64,000 nt of DNA from Strigamia acuminata (GCA_949358305.1 OX442314.1:1333887-1397886); one strand, 5' to 3'; counted from the first letter of the stretch, positions 1-12,239 are shown. Notes: generated by a model from the sequence alone, not told the origin. A program made the numbers and translations.

Positions 1-882
1 GTGTCTACGAGTGTGTACGGAACGACACACGCACGCCCAACGTTTCGACGAACGAATACGTCGATTAGCCGCCGCATTTGGTGTCTTTCCAGCGTGGGAA
101 CGTCTGGAAACCGTCATTTTGCGAAGAAATCGTCGCGAATCGACGATTGTTGCACCGGCAGCCATTTTCGTTGGATTTTTCGTCAAGAACGACGAGATTC
201 AACTCGCGAATTTAATCCGGCGATCACCGAGAAGTCCTGCACACGATAAGCGTGTGTGCAGGCGGTTATTTCCGTGCTTCGCATCCAGGAAAGCGGGTAC
301 GAAGGCGTGGACGTACGCAACATCGATTTTGGCCGATACACGGAAGTGTGTACGCGGTCTGCACGTCAGCCCAGTTCCGTGCGAAGACAACGTGAAGCCG
401 ACGTTTACTGCAACGTGGGAACCAATTACGACGCAAGGATCCCGTAATTGGCCAACTTCACATCTGAAAAGTGTATTTTAGTTGCTATTTTCGTGAAACT
501 CTGTTAATTCTTAAGGTTTTTGTTTTGGGGTCCTTTTGTTTATTCTGCACCCTTTAGGCAGTCGCCTACGTGCAGTCTCATTCCGGTCTGGGCTTGTCCG
601 TGGCCAACTAGTCGTCCCGCGGCCCCCAGGTGGGTCGGTCGGAAGCTAGTAGGGCGACCAGATTCGGGTTTTTCACCTCACTTATTGAGGTGCCCAAAGG
701 GAAGTTTGTGATTGTTTCGCCTTCAATTTTTGGGGGTGTTTTCGCTTCTCTGCACGGCATATTCACCGGAATTGTGAATATTAGTGTGTGTTTTCATCAA
801 ATTGGTGAATTTTTCGAGTGTTTTTCGCCGAAATTTGTGAATTTTGTGATTTGTGCATCGATTTTTCACCAAATTCTTCACC
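1..882 (+). other. Region upstream of the copia polyprotein
   Basis: No protein family is recognisable in the short open frames here. The stretch just before the polyprotein start is T-rich with short inverted motifs around TTCACC/GGTGAA. A 5' LTR and primer site would be expected, but I found no sequence shared with the region after the copia ORF and no recognisable tRNA-complementary site. It may be a diverged LTR and leader, or host intron sequence. Confidence 0.4.
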
Positions 883-3800
883 ATGTCGAATTGGGACCGA
901 CATGATGATTACAAGGATGTACGCAAACTGGACGGCTCCAATTATCCCACCTGGAGCATGCAGATCCAGCTTTTGCTTCAATCATACAGTGTTTGGGGAC
1001 ATGTGACCGGCAAAATCAAGGAACCGCCTGCTGGATCGCCGGCAAAGGAAATTCGTGACTACGAAAAGGGCGAAGAAAAAGCCCGCTCCACCATTTGTCT
1101 GGCTTGCAACGAACCACAGCAAGTCGTGGCTGTGGCCCACCCAACCGCGAAGGGTGTGTGGGAAGCGCTGAAAGCGGCTTACCAGCCGACCACGCGCGCA
1201 CGCAAAGCCCGACTCCGGCGGGAATTCCTCGATATGCGTCTACGGGAGGATGAAGAGATGGTCGTCTTTACTTCCCGTGTCGACCGGAAAGTTACACAAC
1301 TCGCCGACGTGAAGATTGTGGTCTCGGATGAGTTCCACGCTTTCCAGTACTTGGACCTTTTGCCGCCCCAATTCGAGCCAGTCAAACAGACAGTGTATCA
1401 CTGGCCCGACCCGGAATTTACGGCCGCTGCCGTGAAAGAAAGACTTTTAGGCGAGTATAATCGCCTTTACGAGAAGGGGGACGAATTTGGAGTGCCCAAC
1501 CCGACACCGTTGGAAAACACTGGAGCCTTCTTTGGCGGAGGCAGTGGTCAACGTGGACGCGGCGGAACCGCGCCCAGTTCCCCACGTGTGTGTTTTACCT
1601 GCGGTGGGACAGGCCATTTTTCCCGCGACTGCCCTTCTCCACCTAAACAGCAACTTACTGGAAGAGGCGGATCAACAGGACAGTTTAGGGGCAATCCACG
1701 AGGAAAATCACGTGGAAAAGGCCGGCAAAAGGCCGCCGTCACCCAAATGAATATTTTTGATGACGTCCCCATCTCTTACTTCTCCGCAGCGATTTCGAAT
1801 CAAGAGCAACCTCCTGTCGTATCGCTGGTGTCACATGCGAACTTTGATTCGCAATGGTACGTCGATACAGGAGCGACAGACCATTTCTCGTTCAACAAGT
1901 CCTGGTTCTCCGACTTCAAACCATTAACTGGTTACAGCGTCCAGCAGGGCGAAGGAAAGTCGAAAATCGAGGGCATCGGGACTGTGACATTAATATCTTT
2001 TTATGGACAAAAGAAACGGGAATTACAATTGAAAAATGTCTTCTACGCTCCAAACTTCAGAAAGAATCTGATTTCATTAGGTCGTGCAGATGAAGCTGGG
2101 GCTACCACATTTGTAAAGAATGGAAAAATGTCCATTTTTCATGACAGTATTGATGCGCCTTCTATCACTGCGACACGTACGAGTGATAGAATGTATAAAG
2201 TCAATTGTCAAGTGAATACTGCACACATTGTTAACGCTGCTGCATTACCTGCGCAACAGAATGCGGCAGTGGAGCCTAGTCCACCTTTAAAGGGTGAAGA
2301 AATTGTTAATTCATTACTAACTCATTTAGATTTTAAGACTGCATTAACCCAAAATTTGAGTAAGACAGGGAAACCTGCAATTGCGAATATGGGGCAAGTG
2401 ACTGCTGCGAACAATGCGCCAGCGATCGTTGCGAATAATGCGAGTCCGAAACAGAAATTGAACGTTTTGAATAACACACACACTGGCCTGGTAGTCAACA
2501 ATGGGAATAAATCAAAGACTGCGAAGATTTCCAAACAAGGTGTGCAAAACAGTTTGAAAGATAATGGTGGGAATAAGGCTCTTATTAAGCCTGACAAACC
2601 TCAAACGATGGATGTTTGGCATTCACGTTTTGGGCACCTTAATGCGAAAGGGATTGCATTGTTGGAGAAATCCGATGAAGTATTTGGGCTGAAACTTTCC
2701 AACAATGAATTGTCGGCTTGCGATGCTTGTTCGAGGGCGAAAAGCACACGTGCAAGCTTTCCTCCCATTATTAATATCTCCACTAAAGGGATTTTGGAAA
2801 TTGTTCACTTAGATGTTTGGGGGCCCTCACCGGTTAAGAGCATTGGTGGGGCATTTTATTACCTAATTATGGTTGATGATTTCTCCCGACTGATGTGGAT
2901 TATCATCATGAAAACGAAAGATGAAGTTTTGGGTCATTTCAAGAAGTGGTTGACGGAAATTGAACGGCTTACTTCTAAAAAGGTCAAAGCCATTAAAACT
3001 GACAATGGTGGGGAATTCATATCGAAACAATGGAATGCTTATACTGACAGCATTGGGTTGAAATGTATGAGGACGAATACATACAGCCCCGAGATGAATT
3101 CGGTTGCTGAGCGAGCGAACCGCACCATTCTTAATGGAATCCGGGCTTTTCTTTTTGAGAATAATTTTTCCCCAACTTTGTGGGCAGAACTTGCAGTTTC
3201 TGTCGTTTATTTGAAAAATCGATTCCCACACACGGGATTAGGAGGGAAAACACCTTACAATGTGTTTTACAATAAGAAATTGTCCCTGCGTCATGTCAAA
3301 TGCATTGGGGCATTGACATATGTCCACATTCCTTCCCAGACAAGGGGTGGGAAATTGAAAGAAAGGGCGTGGGCAGGGGCATTAATTGGTTATGCGGCTT
3401 CCACCCGTGGGTATCGAATTTGGGACCCGAAACGGAACCAAGTGTTCCTCTCGAAACATGTCAAAATATTGGAACAGAATTTTTGGTATGAAAATTTGAA
3501 AATTCCTCCCTCGAGCCCCTCATATTTCGACAGCGTGTCTGATTCTTCAAACGAGGATGGCTCCTCGTCAGACGACGACAGCGTTCATGGTGGCCCCCTA
3601 CCGGAAGCAGTGGTTCCCCCACCCCCAATTCAGGAACCTGCGCCCGAAAAGGCACCTGAACAAGTTGAGAACGCTGGTGTCGTGGAAGATGTCATCGAGG
3701 ATATAGTGCAAGATGTCCTTAGAGATGCAAATGTTGATGAAATTGGTGGGGCAAAGGGGGACGATGAGAATTTCTTCAGTATTTACCCCGATGACGAGGA

Positions 3801-5694
3801 TGAAATTGAGGATCCTGATGCGAGTCCTCAACTATCCCCCCGAACGTCACCTACACCTGTGCGTCGTAATCCCCCACGAAAAGGAAAGGATACAGGGGAA
3901 CGCACAGTTCCAGCTGGTGGGTTATTGCCGTTGGACATGTCTAAATGGCAAAGACGGCAGTCTGTGCGAAAATCAGGCGCAACGGCTGGACAGGTTGATG
4001 TTTATTACATTTCACCAAAGCATGACAGAATTCGAAGTCGTGTTGAAGTTGTGCGGTGGTGTCGGGACGAGGGATACGAGTATATCTCGGAATTGTTCAA
4101 CTTCAAAGACATCAATGTCGGTTTTGCTGGTTGCTGCTCTGTAGAGCCTGACACCTACGAAGAGGCTGTGACAGGTGTTGGGAAACCTGATTGGGAAAGG
4201 GCAATGGAGGACGAAATCGACATCTTTAAAGAACGAGAGGTGTATGTCGAGGTTGACAAAAGTGAAGTCAAGGATAAAACCTTGCTAGGATCAAAGTGGA
4301 TTTATAAACTCAAAAGGGATCATACGGGTGCGATTAGCAGATATCGTGCTCGTCTTGTTGCACAAGGGTTCAAGCAGAAGCCCGGCATTGACTTTACGGA
4401 GGTCTTCTCCCCCGTAGTCAACTTTGTGTTGGTCATGATGTTCTTTTGTACTCTTGTAGTATTAAGGAGCTGGCGTGACTTACACCTTGACATCAAGGCC
4501 GCATATCTATATGGGGACCTCGATGAGGTGCAGTACATCAACATCCCCAAGGGATATCGAACACCTGAAAACCAACACAAATGTTGGGAGTTGAGAAAAT
4601 CTCTCTATGGGCTTCATCAGTCTGGTCGTATGTGGTACCAGCGCTTACACGACCAGCTGATTGAAATAGGTTTTGAACCGGTTTTGGGTCTTAACTGTGT
4701 GTATAGCTTGGGTTCGGACGCCATACTCATCTTTTACGTCGACGATATTGTATTATTTTCGAGGGATGAGTTGGCAGAAGAGTGCGTTTTAGAATGGATT
4801 CAACAATCCTTTGAGATTGTCAATTTGGGCCCCGTCACCCTTTTATTAGGGATTGAGTTTTGTAGGGACGGGGGGAATATCCTCATTCATCAACGCACCT
4901 ATATTGCGAAGCTCTGCAAGCAATACGGTATTGACCCATCTCACCGTGTTAGAGTGCCTGGCACGCCCGGCACTATGATCCAAAAAGTCCAAACGGGAGA
5001 ACGTGTTAATTCGAGTTTTCCATATCGGTCTCTTGTCGGAAGTTTGCTCTTCATCGCAAGTCGCACAAGACCCGATATCTTGTTTTCTGTAATTGTATTG
5101 TCTCAATACAACGAGACTCACTCGACACGACACGTAAACATGCTGCTTCAAGTGTTGCGTTACCTGGCTAATACGCCGAATTTCTCCATTAATCTTGGGA
5201 ACTGTCAAAGTGACAAGTTAACTGTTTACACAGATGCGTCTTACGCGCTGGACCAAGACAAGCGCCGAAGTTTTGGCGGGCACATTATCTATCTGGGTGG
5301 TGTCCCCGTCTCCTGGAACTGCCATAAGCAGACCATTACCGCTCTTTCCATTATGGAAAGCGAATTCTTGGCGGTTGTGGACGGTGTGAAGGAGATAATT
5401 TGGTTAGAACGCATATTTGACGCGGAAGTGATGATTGACGGGTTTGACCGGGAAATACCATGTGTTTATGCCGATTCGATGCCTGCGATTCAATATGCGA
5501 AAAACCGCATAGAAAATCGCGCAAACAAACACATAGACGTGAAATTGCATTTCTTGCGCGACTGGTTCGAGAAAGGTGTTTTTCGAATCAGGCACATCCC
5601 AGGGACCCTCAACGTCGCGGACATTATGACAAAGTGGTTGTCCCGCGCAAAATTGGACGCGTTGTGCGAGCACATTTTTGTCGCGACAAATTGA
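883..5694 (+). CDS. Copia-type (Pseudoviridae-like) Gag-Pol polyprotein, uninterrupted
   Basis: A single 1603-residue frame encodes every copia enzyme in the diagnostic order. After a Gag domain come a CCHC zinc knuckle (C237 to C250), an aspartic protease (VDTGATDHF, Asp328) and an integrase with an HHCC N-terminus (WHSRFGH near 579, then CxxC). The integrase core is DD35E: D644, D707, E743. Reverse transcriptase has YVDD (Asp1287-1288), and RNase H begins at the TDAS motif (Asp1451) and includes an IMESE segment. Integrase before RT defines copia rather than gypsy order. I chose ATG 883, in a good context (CACCATG), over an in-frame GTG 30 nt upstream. The frame has no stop or shift, so the element is young or still constrained. 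No flanking LTR pair could be identified, so the limits of the element are unknown. Confidence 0.95.
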   Translation: MSNWDRHDDYKDVRKLDGSNYPTWSMQIQLLLQSYSVWGHVTGKIKEPPAGSPAKEIRDYEKGEEKARSTICLACNEPQQVVAVAHPTAKGVWEALKAAYQPTTRARKARLRREFLDMRLREDEEMVVFTSRVDRKVTQLADVKIVVSDEFHAFQYLDLLPPQFEPVKQTVYHWPDPEFTAAAVKERLLGEYNRLYEKGDEFGVPNPTPLENTGAFFGGGSGQRGRGGTAPSSPRVCFTCGGTGHFSRDCPSPPKQQLTGRGGSTGQFRGNPRGKSRGKGRQKAAVTQMNIFDDVPISYFSAAISNQEQPPVVSLVSHANFDSQWYVDTGATDHFSFNKSWFSDFKPLTGYSVQQGEGKSKIEGIGTVTLISFYGQKKRELQLKNVFYAPNFRKNLISLGRADEAGATTFVKNGKMSIFHDSIDAPSITATRTSDRMYKVNCQVNTAHIVNAAALPAQQNAAVEPSPPLKGEEIVNSLLTHLDFKTALTQNLSKTGKPAIANMGQVTAANNAPAIVANNASPKQKLNVLNNTHTGLVVNNGNKSKTAKISKQGVQNSLKDNGGNKALIKPDKPQTMDVWHSRFGHLNAKGIALLEKSDEVFGLKLSNNELSACDACSRAKSTRASFPPIINISTKGILEIVHLDVWGPSPVKSIGGAFYYLIMVDDFSRLMWIIIMKTKDEVLGHFKKWLTEIERLTSKKVKAIKTDNGGEFISKQWNAYTDSIGLKCMRTNTYSPEMNSVAERANRTILNGIRAFLFENNFSPTLWAELAVSVVYLKNRFPHTGLGGKTPYNVFYNKKLSLRHVKCIGALTYVHIPSQTRGGKLKERAWAGALIGYAASTRGYRIWDPKRNQVFLSKHVKILEQNFWYENLKIPPSSPSYFDSVSDSSNEDGSSSDDDSVHGGPLPEAVVPPPPIQEPAPEKAPEQVENAGVVEDVIEDIVQDVLRDANVDEIGGAKGDDENFFSIYPDDEDEIEDPDASPQLSPRTSPTPVRRNPPRKGKDTGERTVPAGGLLPLDMSKWQRRQSVRKSGATAGQVDVYYISPKHDRIRSRVEVVRWCRDEGYEYISELFNFKDINVGFAGCCSVEPDTYEEAVTGVGKPDWERAMEDEIDIFKEREVYVEVDKSEVKDKTLLGSKWIYKLKRDHTGAISRYRARLVAQGFKQKPGIDFTEVFSPVVNFVLVMMFFCTLVVLRSWRDLHLDIKAAYLYGDLDEVQYINIPKGYRTPENQHKCWELRKSLYGLHQSGRMWYQRLHDQLIEIGFEPVLGLNCVYSLGSDAILIFYVDDIVLFSRDELAEECVLEWIQQSFEIVNLGPVTLLLGIEFCRDGGNILIHQRTYIAKLCKQYGIDPSHRVRVPGTPGTMIQKVQTGERVNSSFPYRSLVGSLLFIASRTRPDILFSVIVLSQYNETHSTRHVNMLLQVLRYLANTPNFSINLGNCQSDKLTVYTDASYALDQDKRRSFGGHIIYLGGVPVSWNCHKQTITALSIMESEFLAVVDGVKEIIWLERIFDAEVMIDGFDREIPCVYADSMPAIQYAKNRIENRANKHIDVKLHFLRDWFEKGVFRIRHIPGTLNVADIMTKWLSRAKLDALCEHIFVATN

Positions 5695-6060
5695 TTAATC
5701 GAAGGGGGATTTATTAGTATGCGATTAATTATTTTGTCCGTTTCCCCATGCATTTCTGGATAGGCATGGCAGATATGTGTGTTGGCATCCTTTGGATACC
5801 CGTGTAGCGCATATTAATGCTACTCTTGTGTGTTAACACACATATTCTATGTTTCTTGTGTCGTCTGCTTGAGAGAGCGATAAATGTTGTTTTCCGTGTT
5901 GTTTATCGGTTAATTATGCCTAGGTTAACAATTACTTATATTGTAAAGAACAAATCAATGCTTGTTGCTATTGATTTGTCCTATTGTCATATTTTGTACG
6001 GTTTGAGACCAATTAGCCTCAAACCCAGTTGCTTTTATGCTTTCATGTGATTAAAACATG
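5695..6060 (+). other. 3' flank of copia ORF with candidate polypurine tract
   Basis: A purine run (GAAGGGGGA, about 5701-5709) sits right after the stop codon, where a polypurine tract is expected before a 3' LTR. The following AT-rich sequence up to about 6060 may be the LTR, but it shows no repeat of anything in 1-882, so this is only positional inference. Confidence 0.35.
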
Positions 6061-6151
6061 GCGGGCGCGAAGTGCGAGCTCCCCGCACATTTTAAGCTGG
6101 TTTCAACTCCTTTCCGATGTTTCCTGGCCTCCACGGACTTATCACTACCGG

Positions 6152-6268
6152 TGCCGAAGGGAAGCGGCGTTCACGAAGCGGACGTCGGGCGAAGAGGACG
6201 TTGTAGTGATCGGGGGCGCCGACAAATACGTTCCGACATGTCGCGCGTGTTTCGCGGCGCGGCCATAG
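6152..6268 (+). CDS. Thymidine kinase (TK1 type), C-terminal exon
   Basis: The frame reads REAAFTKR, then [18 protein letters not shown], and stops at TAG 6266-6268. This matches the C-terminal signature of cytosolic type II thymidine kinases: a Cys followed by FREAAYTKR, then VIGGADKY and a CxxC pair that completes the structural zinc site. The enzyme phosphorylates thymidine for dTTP salvage. Only about 38 residues are present, and the ATP-binding and lasso regions are not in this window. The exact 5' edge is uncertain: an AG at 6158-6159 could be the acceptor, with an Arg codon split by the intron. An AATAAA lies 111 nt beyond the stop, as in a real gene end. The copia element just upstream probably sits in the preceding intron. 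A processed or partial pseudogene is the alternative. Confidence 0.7.
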   Translation, partial: CRREAAFTKRTSGEEDVVVIGGADKYVPTCRACFAARP

Positions 6269-6378
6269 ACCGACCGATCGAATCGAAGAATTTGTCACCG
6301 TCATCGCCGCCATTCGTTTAAAGTTACGCATTTTATTTTATTTTTGATTTTTTGTACAGCTCGGGAAACGACAAACCG

Positions 6379-6384
6379 AATAAA
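6379..6384 (+). promoter_or_regulatory. Poly(A) signal AATAAA of the thymidine kinase exon
   Basis: Canonical hexamer 111 nt after the TAG stop of the thymidine-kinase-like exon, within an A-rich stretch. It supports reading this exon as the terminal one. Confidence 0.5.
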
Positions 6385-6896
6385 AATCTACAAAACGGAG
6401 AAAGACGAGAGAAACGAGTTTATTTATTTTTAAAGCCCGTGAAAACAGTGTTGTGGACCTGCGCGCCGCACGATGCGCATGAGCACACGAGACTCGGACA
6501 ATTTTCATCGAGAAGCGCAACGTTGGATCGTTCACTCGCCGGACACTCGCTCGTTCAAAACACCAATTAGCCGGCACGTTCGCCGTTAGAAGCATTGGCC
6601 ACGTGGACAGATCGGACGCTCGGAGGTAACTCGGTTTAACCTTCCTTACTTTATTTTTTGTTTGTTTGTTTGTTTGTTTGTTTGTTTGTTTGTTTGTTTG
6701 TTTGTTTGTTCGTTTTTTCCCTCGAGCATTTGCCCGGGTCGTTCGCGCGGCCATTGTTTCGTTATTTTTTTTGTCTTTGTCTTTGTTTTTGTTTGTTTGT
6801 TTGTTTGTTTTTTTTTTTTTTTTTTTTTTTTTCTTTTCCGTTCATTCATTTATTTATTTATTTATTTATTTCTTTATTTACAATACTAATAGACGA
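6385..6896. repeat. Intergenic stretch with (TTTG)n, poly-T and (TTTA)n microsatellites
   Basis: (TTTG)n runs at about 6657-6710, a poly-T run at about 6810-6832 and (TTTA)n at about 6847-6880. Apparent long open frames here, such as runs of Val-Cys-Leu-Phe, are translations of these microsatellites and not genes. Confidence 0.85.
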
Positions 6897-7548
6897 ATGG
6901 AAGAAAAAAGAACGCCCACCGCTCGTACGCGGCGCGTCAGGTTTCCGGGGCTTGGTGGGTGGGACCTCGCGAAGGCCGGCGGATTCGACGAGCCCAAGTG
7001 CGGAAAGAAAACCAACGATCCCACGAAGATCAAGAGGGTCCGTACCGCGTCCCGACATTTTTCAATCCGGTTCAATTTGTTTATTTTATTTTATTTTATT
7101 TTATTTTATTTTTTTCTTCCAGTCGCGTCGAGGGGGCGCGTCAGCGCGACCGCTGCCGCCGCCATTGCCGTCACGGTCGGGCGAAAAGAAGAGCGAGGGT
7201 GCGACGCCGGAGACGACTGTCGAGGGGGTGGTGGCGAGGACGGAGGAGATGCTGAAAGCGATGCTGGAGAGACTGGAGAAGCGATTCGAGAGCACGTTGA
7301 AGAGAGTGGAGGAGAAATTCGAGAGGATGCTGGAGGAAATGCAGGGGAGGTTGCTGGAAGCGGCGGAGCGGGTGGAGACGGTGGAGCCGGTGGAGCCGGT
7401 GGAGCCGGTGGAGCCGGTGGAGCCGGTGGAGATGGTGGACGATGACACGGACCCGATGGCGGACGACTATGCGGACGAGACCGAGGGCGACGAGGGGGCG
7501 GCCGACGGCGGCGGTGGCGACGACGGAAATTCTTCGATCGAATATTGA
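6897..7548 (+). CDS. Small acidic coiled-coil protein, two exons
   Basis: Model: exon 1 at 6897-7037 and exon 2 at 7123-7548, joined in phase 0, giving 188 residues. The intron has a weak donor (AGG/GTCCGT) and a strong acceptor (long TTTTA tract, then TTCTTCCAG). The N-terminus is basic (MEEKRTPTARTRR). After a Pro/Arg-rich link, residues about 85-130 form a heptad-like charged helix (EEMLKAMLERLEKRF and on). Then comes a (VEP)n run and a very acidic tail of Asp, Glu and Gly. No known family is recognised; oligomerisation through the coiled coil is an inference. The weak donor makes exon 1 less certain than exon 2. An AATAAA follows at 7739. Confidence 0.6.
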
Positions 7549-7576
7549 GGGTGGCGGCCGAGAGAATTTTATTTGT

Positions 7577-7615
<39 letters not shown>

Positions 7616-7963
7616 TCTACTTGTTCATTTATTTGTCTGTTCATTCCCCGTGTGAACTGTGGACAGGTGTTCCGCGGTATCATATTATTATTATTATTTT
7701 TTTTTTTTTTTCCCCTCGTTGCCGATTTGAGGCCAAAAAATAAAATGCGCAAAAAAAAAAAAAAAAAAAAAAAAAACAAATGTTGTTCGTTTTTATATTT
7801 GTTTATACATTCTTTATACATCGTTTATACATTTGCACATTAAAACATTAAAAAAAAAAACTGAAAATTTTAAAGAAACATTGAAAGACGACCGAAAAAT
7901 TGACAAATTAACAAATTGAAAAATTGAAAAATGGAACGAGGAGCGATGGTGGTGGTGGTTAGG
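7549..7963. other. Intergenic: TTTA microsatellite, poly-T, poly-A and a + strand poly(A) signal
   Basis: (TTTA)n at about 7570-7615, poly-T at about 7697-7712 and an AATAAA at 7739-7744 that fits the upstream + strand gene. This is followed by an A run (7751-7776). No coding sequence is apparent; it also serves as the 3' flank of the convergent minus-strand gene that ends at 7964. Confidence 0.7.
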
Positions 7964-8697
7964 TTACATCGTTGAGCTCCTGGCGCGGCGACGACGGAGT
8001 CCTCGCGCGCTCGCCTCTACCGCCGTCGCGGCCTCGTCGACGGCGATGGTGGCTGCCTCGGCCGCCCCGACCGCACCGGCCGCCGTGACGACGGCGTCGA
8101 CCGCCTCCTCGTTGCCCGTCGTGGCCGCGACCACCGCTACGGCCGCCGCGACCGAGCTGAAGGCCGCGCGGGTCGCCCACGTGGCCAGGCGGGCCGCCAC
8201 GACCACCGACGTCGTGCCCACCGCCATGGCCACCTCTGGAACGGGAAACTCGAGGGCGCGGGCGACGCCCTCGGCCGCCCTGCACGCCGCGGCGGAGCGA
8301 CCGGCCGCATCCACCGCCGCGCCGATCACCTCCATGTCCGGCGTGATGGGTGGCGGTGGAATTCTAAAAAAAAAAAAAAAAAAAAAAAACCAAAAGAAAT
8401 TAAAATAAATAAATAAATCAAGTAATTGATCGATCACGGTACTCACGGGTAGCCGCGGGCCGCGCGGCCGGCCCATCGGGACGCCCTGCCCCGTCCCGCG
8501 CCCAGGTTCCACTCGACCATGGAGCGTGGCAGCGGCGGCGGCGGTGGAATCCTTAGAAAAAAAAAAATAAAGATAAAAGAAAGTCGGTCGGTTGGCTGGT
8601 CGATTAACCAACTAGCTAACCGACTGACTGACTGACTGACTGACTAACTAAACGGTCGCGAAACTTACGAAGGATGGTCGCGGCGATGTCCCGACAT
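7964..8697 (-). CDS. Alanine-rich protein of unknown function, three exons
   Basis: Model on the minus strand: exon 1 at 8697-8669, exon 2 at 8551-8447, exon 3 at 8363-7964, total 177 residues, all junctions in phase. Donors are GTAAGT and GTGAGT; both acceptors follow long poly-T runs. The protein starts MSGHRRDHPS. It has two proline-rich segments, each at the start of an exon (IPPPPPLP and IPPPPITP), with a basic stretch (WAGRAARG) between them. A long Ala/Val-rich, probably helical part follows, and the C-terminus is basic (RGLRRRRARSS). The Ala/Val region is hydrophobic, but alanine content makes a membrane segment doubtful. No family is recognised. An untranslated 5' exon may lie near 8954-9000, where a minus-strand donor (AAAG/GTAAGC) is visible. 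Confidence 0.65.
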
Positions 8698-9239
8698 GTC
8701 GGCGGCGGAGGCGATGAGGATGCTGATGGACAAATGGAATGACTAGATTTAAATAAACAAACAAACGAGTGAGCGAACGAACGAACGTACGAAAGAGAAA
8801 ATTCGCCGATCGGACCGAACCGAACCGAACCGAACCAAACTAATCAATTAACCCCGGTCGCGCGTCGGCGTCCGAGAAACGGGAGGACGCGTGTCGATCG
8901 GTCGAGTTGGTTTCGGTCCGACCCGACCCGATCCGATTGACGATCTCGCTTACCTTTCTCGGCAGGAGCGACGAAAGGGGAGACGAAGAAGCCAGTAGGT
9001 CAATCAACGAGTGGGGATGAGAGGGATACGGACGAGCGTGACGCGAGCGCGACATCCGGTGGCGAAAATTGGAAAATGCGGCCGCTGAGAATGGGCGAGT
9101 GGGTTCTCAGACGCCCTTCCGGCACATCGCGGTGAGGTGATGCAAAGGGTTTTCTTTTTTTTTTCTTTTCACCCGACCGCCACACGAGACGGTGGTGACG
9201 ATGATCGACGGGGGGGAGAAAAATAAAATAAAATTGAAA
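8698..9239. other. Intergenic, possible 5' region of the Ala-rich gene
   Basis: Contains short microsatellites, a GAACC run at about 8815-8835 and a minus-strand GTAAGC donor near 8953 that could belong to an untranslated exon. No supported coding sequence. Confidence 0.4.
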
Positions 9240-9630
9240 ATTAAAAAATAAAAAATAAAACAAAATAAAACAAAATAAATAAAAATAAAAATAAAAATAA
9301 AAATAAAAACAAAAGGAGAACCGAATCTTTCGACTCTCCCCCACCCCCTCGCAACCCCGCGGGAGAGTGTTCATCATCACCATCTCGAAATAATAAGGGA
9401 CCAAACTGGAACGGCACAATATTTGGCAATATCAACTGAAATGCTGTGAATGCGTGTTTGACAATACAGCTTTGTCGGAAATGAAAAGTCGGCGGGAGCG
9501 GGACTCGAACTCTCGGTCACCAACTCCGTGCGGCAGGTCACCCTGCCCGCTCGGCCACCCGGGCCCGAAGATAAACCGTCCTCGTGGCCGTCTAGAATTT
9601 CGTCGCTTCGAATTTCTTCCTTTTCTGTTT
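9240..9630 (-). mobile_element. tRNA-derived SINE, copy A
   Basis: The tRNA-like part is 9565-9488 on the minus strand, with an A box (TGGCCGAGCGGG) and a B box (AGTTCGAGTCC). The putative acceptor ends do not pair, so it is not a functional tRNA gene. Downstream is a ~170 nt unrelated body ending in GTCGAAAGATTCGGTTCTCC and a (TTTTTA)n-like tail. About 90 nt upstream of the tRNA-like part are shared with the other copies. Confidence 0.8.
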
Positions 9631-10080
9631 TAACCCAACTCGACTCGGCAGCCCCGTTCGAATCTCGGGGAGGAAAAAACAAAAAAAAAAGAAAAGAGAA
9701 GAAAAAAAAAGAAGAGAAGAGAAGAGAAAAAGAATAGAAATAAAAACAAAAATATGAACGAAAAAAATAAAAACAAAAGGAGAGCCGAATCTTCCGACTC
9801 CCCCCCACCCTCTCGCAACCTCGCGAGAGAGTGTGCCTCACTATCTGAAGAGAAAGAATGGCGCACAACCGTGCAATAGACACGACAATGTTAAGATAGA
9901 TATAAGTGTTTCTGTGATACAGTTTTTGCCAGAAATGAAAAATCGGCGGGAAGCGGGACTCGAACCCTCGGTCACCAGCTCCGTGCGGCAGGTCACCCTG
10001 CCCGCTCGGCCACTCGGGGCCGATGATAAAGCGCCGCCAATTTCAACGACAACGTTCGCCGTCGTTACCATTCATTCTCG
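9631..10080 (-). mobile_element. tRNA-derived SINE, copy B
   Basis: tRNA-like part at 10020-9943, same order of parts as copy A and the same orientation, about 455 nt away. The body ends in a near-identical hairpin-forming segment (GGAAGATTCGGCTCTCC) followed by a long imperfect (TTTTTA/TTTC) tail that reaches 9670. Confidence 0.8.
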
Positions 10081-10342
10081 CCGTTGTTAATCGTCGTTAA
10101 TTAGTTACCGGTTATTAATTATTTTTTGTTTAATAATTATTATTATTATTATTATTATTACTATTATTTATTTGTTCGTTCGTTTGCTCGTTTGTTTTTT
10201 ATTTTTCGTGTCGTCAGCTGACGGACTGACTGACTGACTGACTGACTGACTGACTGACAGACAGACAGACAGTCGCATCCGCGAGAGAGGGTACACTTTT
10301 TCCGGCCACGCGGCAGATTTTTTCTCTCGACGCCATTTTCAG
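10081..10342. repeat. (ATT)n and (CTGA)n/(CAGA)n microsatellites upstream of the next gene
   Basis: (ATT)n at about 10136-10160, (CTGA)n then (CAGA)n at about 10217-10272. The CTGA repeat also occurs at 8625-8645. An AG directly before the ATG at 10343 suggests that a 5' untranslated exon ends upstream, but it could not be fixed. Confidence 0.6.
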
Positions 10343-11911
<1,569 letters not shown>

Positions 11912-12060
11912 TTGATTGGTTGGCCGATCGAGCTAATTAATTCACACGTTTTCGTTTCACTTGTCTGTTTTTGTTCGTTTTTATTGATTTGTTCGTTTGT
12001 TTTCTTTTTTTTCTTTTTCTTTGTCGGCATCGACAATACGTCGTCATTGTTGCCTTTGTT

Positions 12061-12066
12061 AATAAA
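12061..12066 (+). promoter_or_regulatory. Poly(A) signal AATAAA of the coiled-coil gene
   Basis: AATAAA 150 nt after the TGA at 11909-11911, repeated in overlapping form (AATAAATAATAAAA). It precedes the 3' end of the convergent piggyBac-type gene. Confidence 0.5.
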
Positions 12067-12239
12067 TAATAAAATTAACTTACAAAAAAAATGGAATAAA
12101 TGAATAAATAAATAAATAAGCAAAACAAACAAAACTACTCCGCCGCGTTCTGGCAAATGGAGGAATGAAATAAAACAAAATTAACCGGCCGGTTGGCCGC
12201 CCGAGCGTCGGCGCGCGCTCGGTCGTGGAAACGTCGCGG

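Noticed and set aside
1-882. 5' LTR of the first copia element
   Set aside because: No matching copy after the ORF and no primer site recognised; only position supports it.
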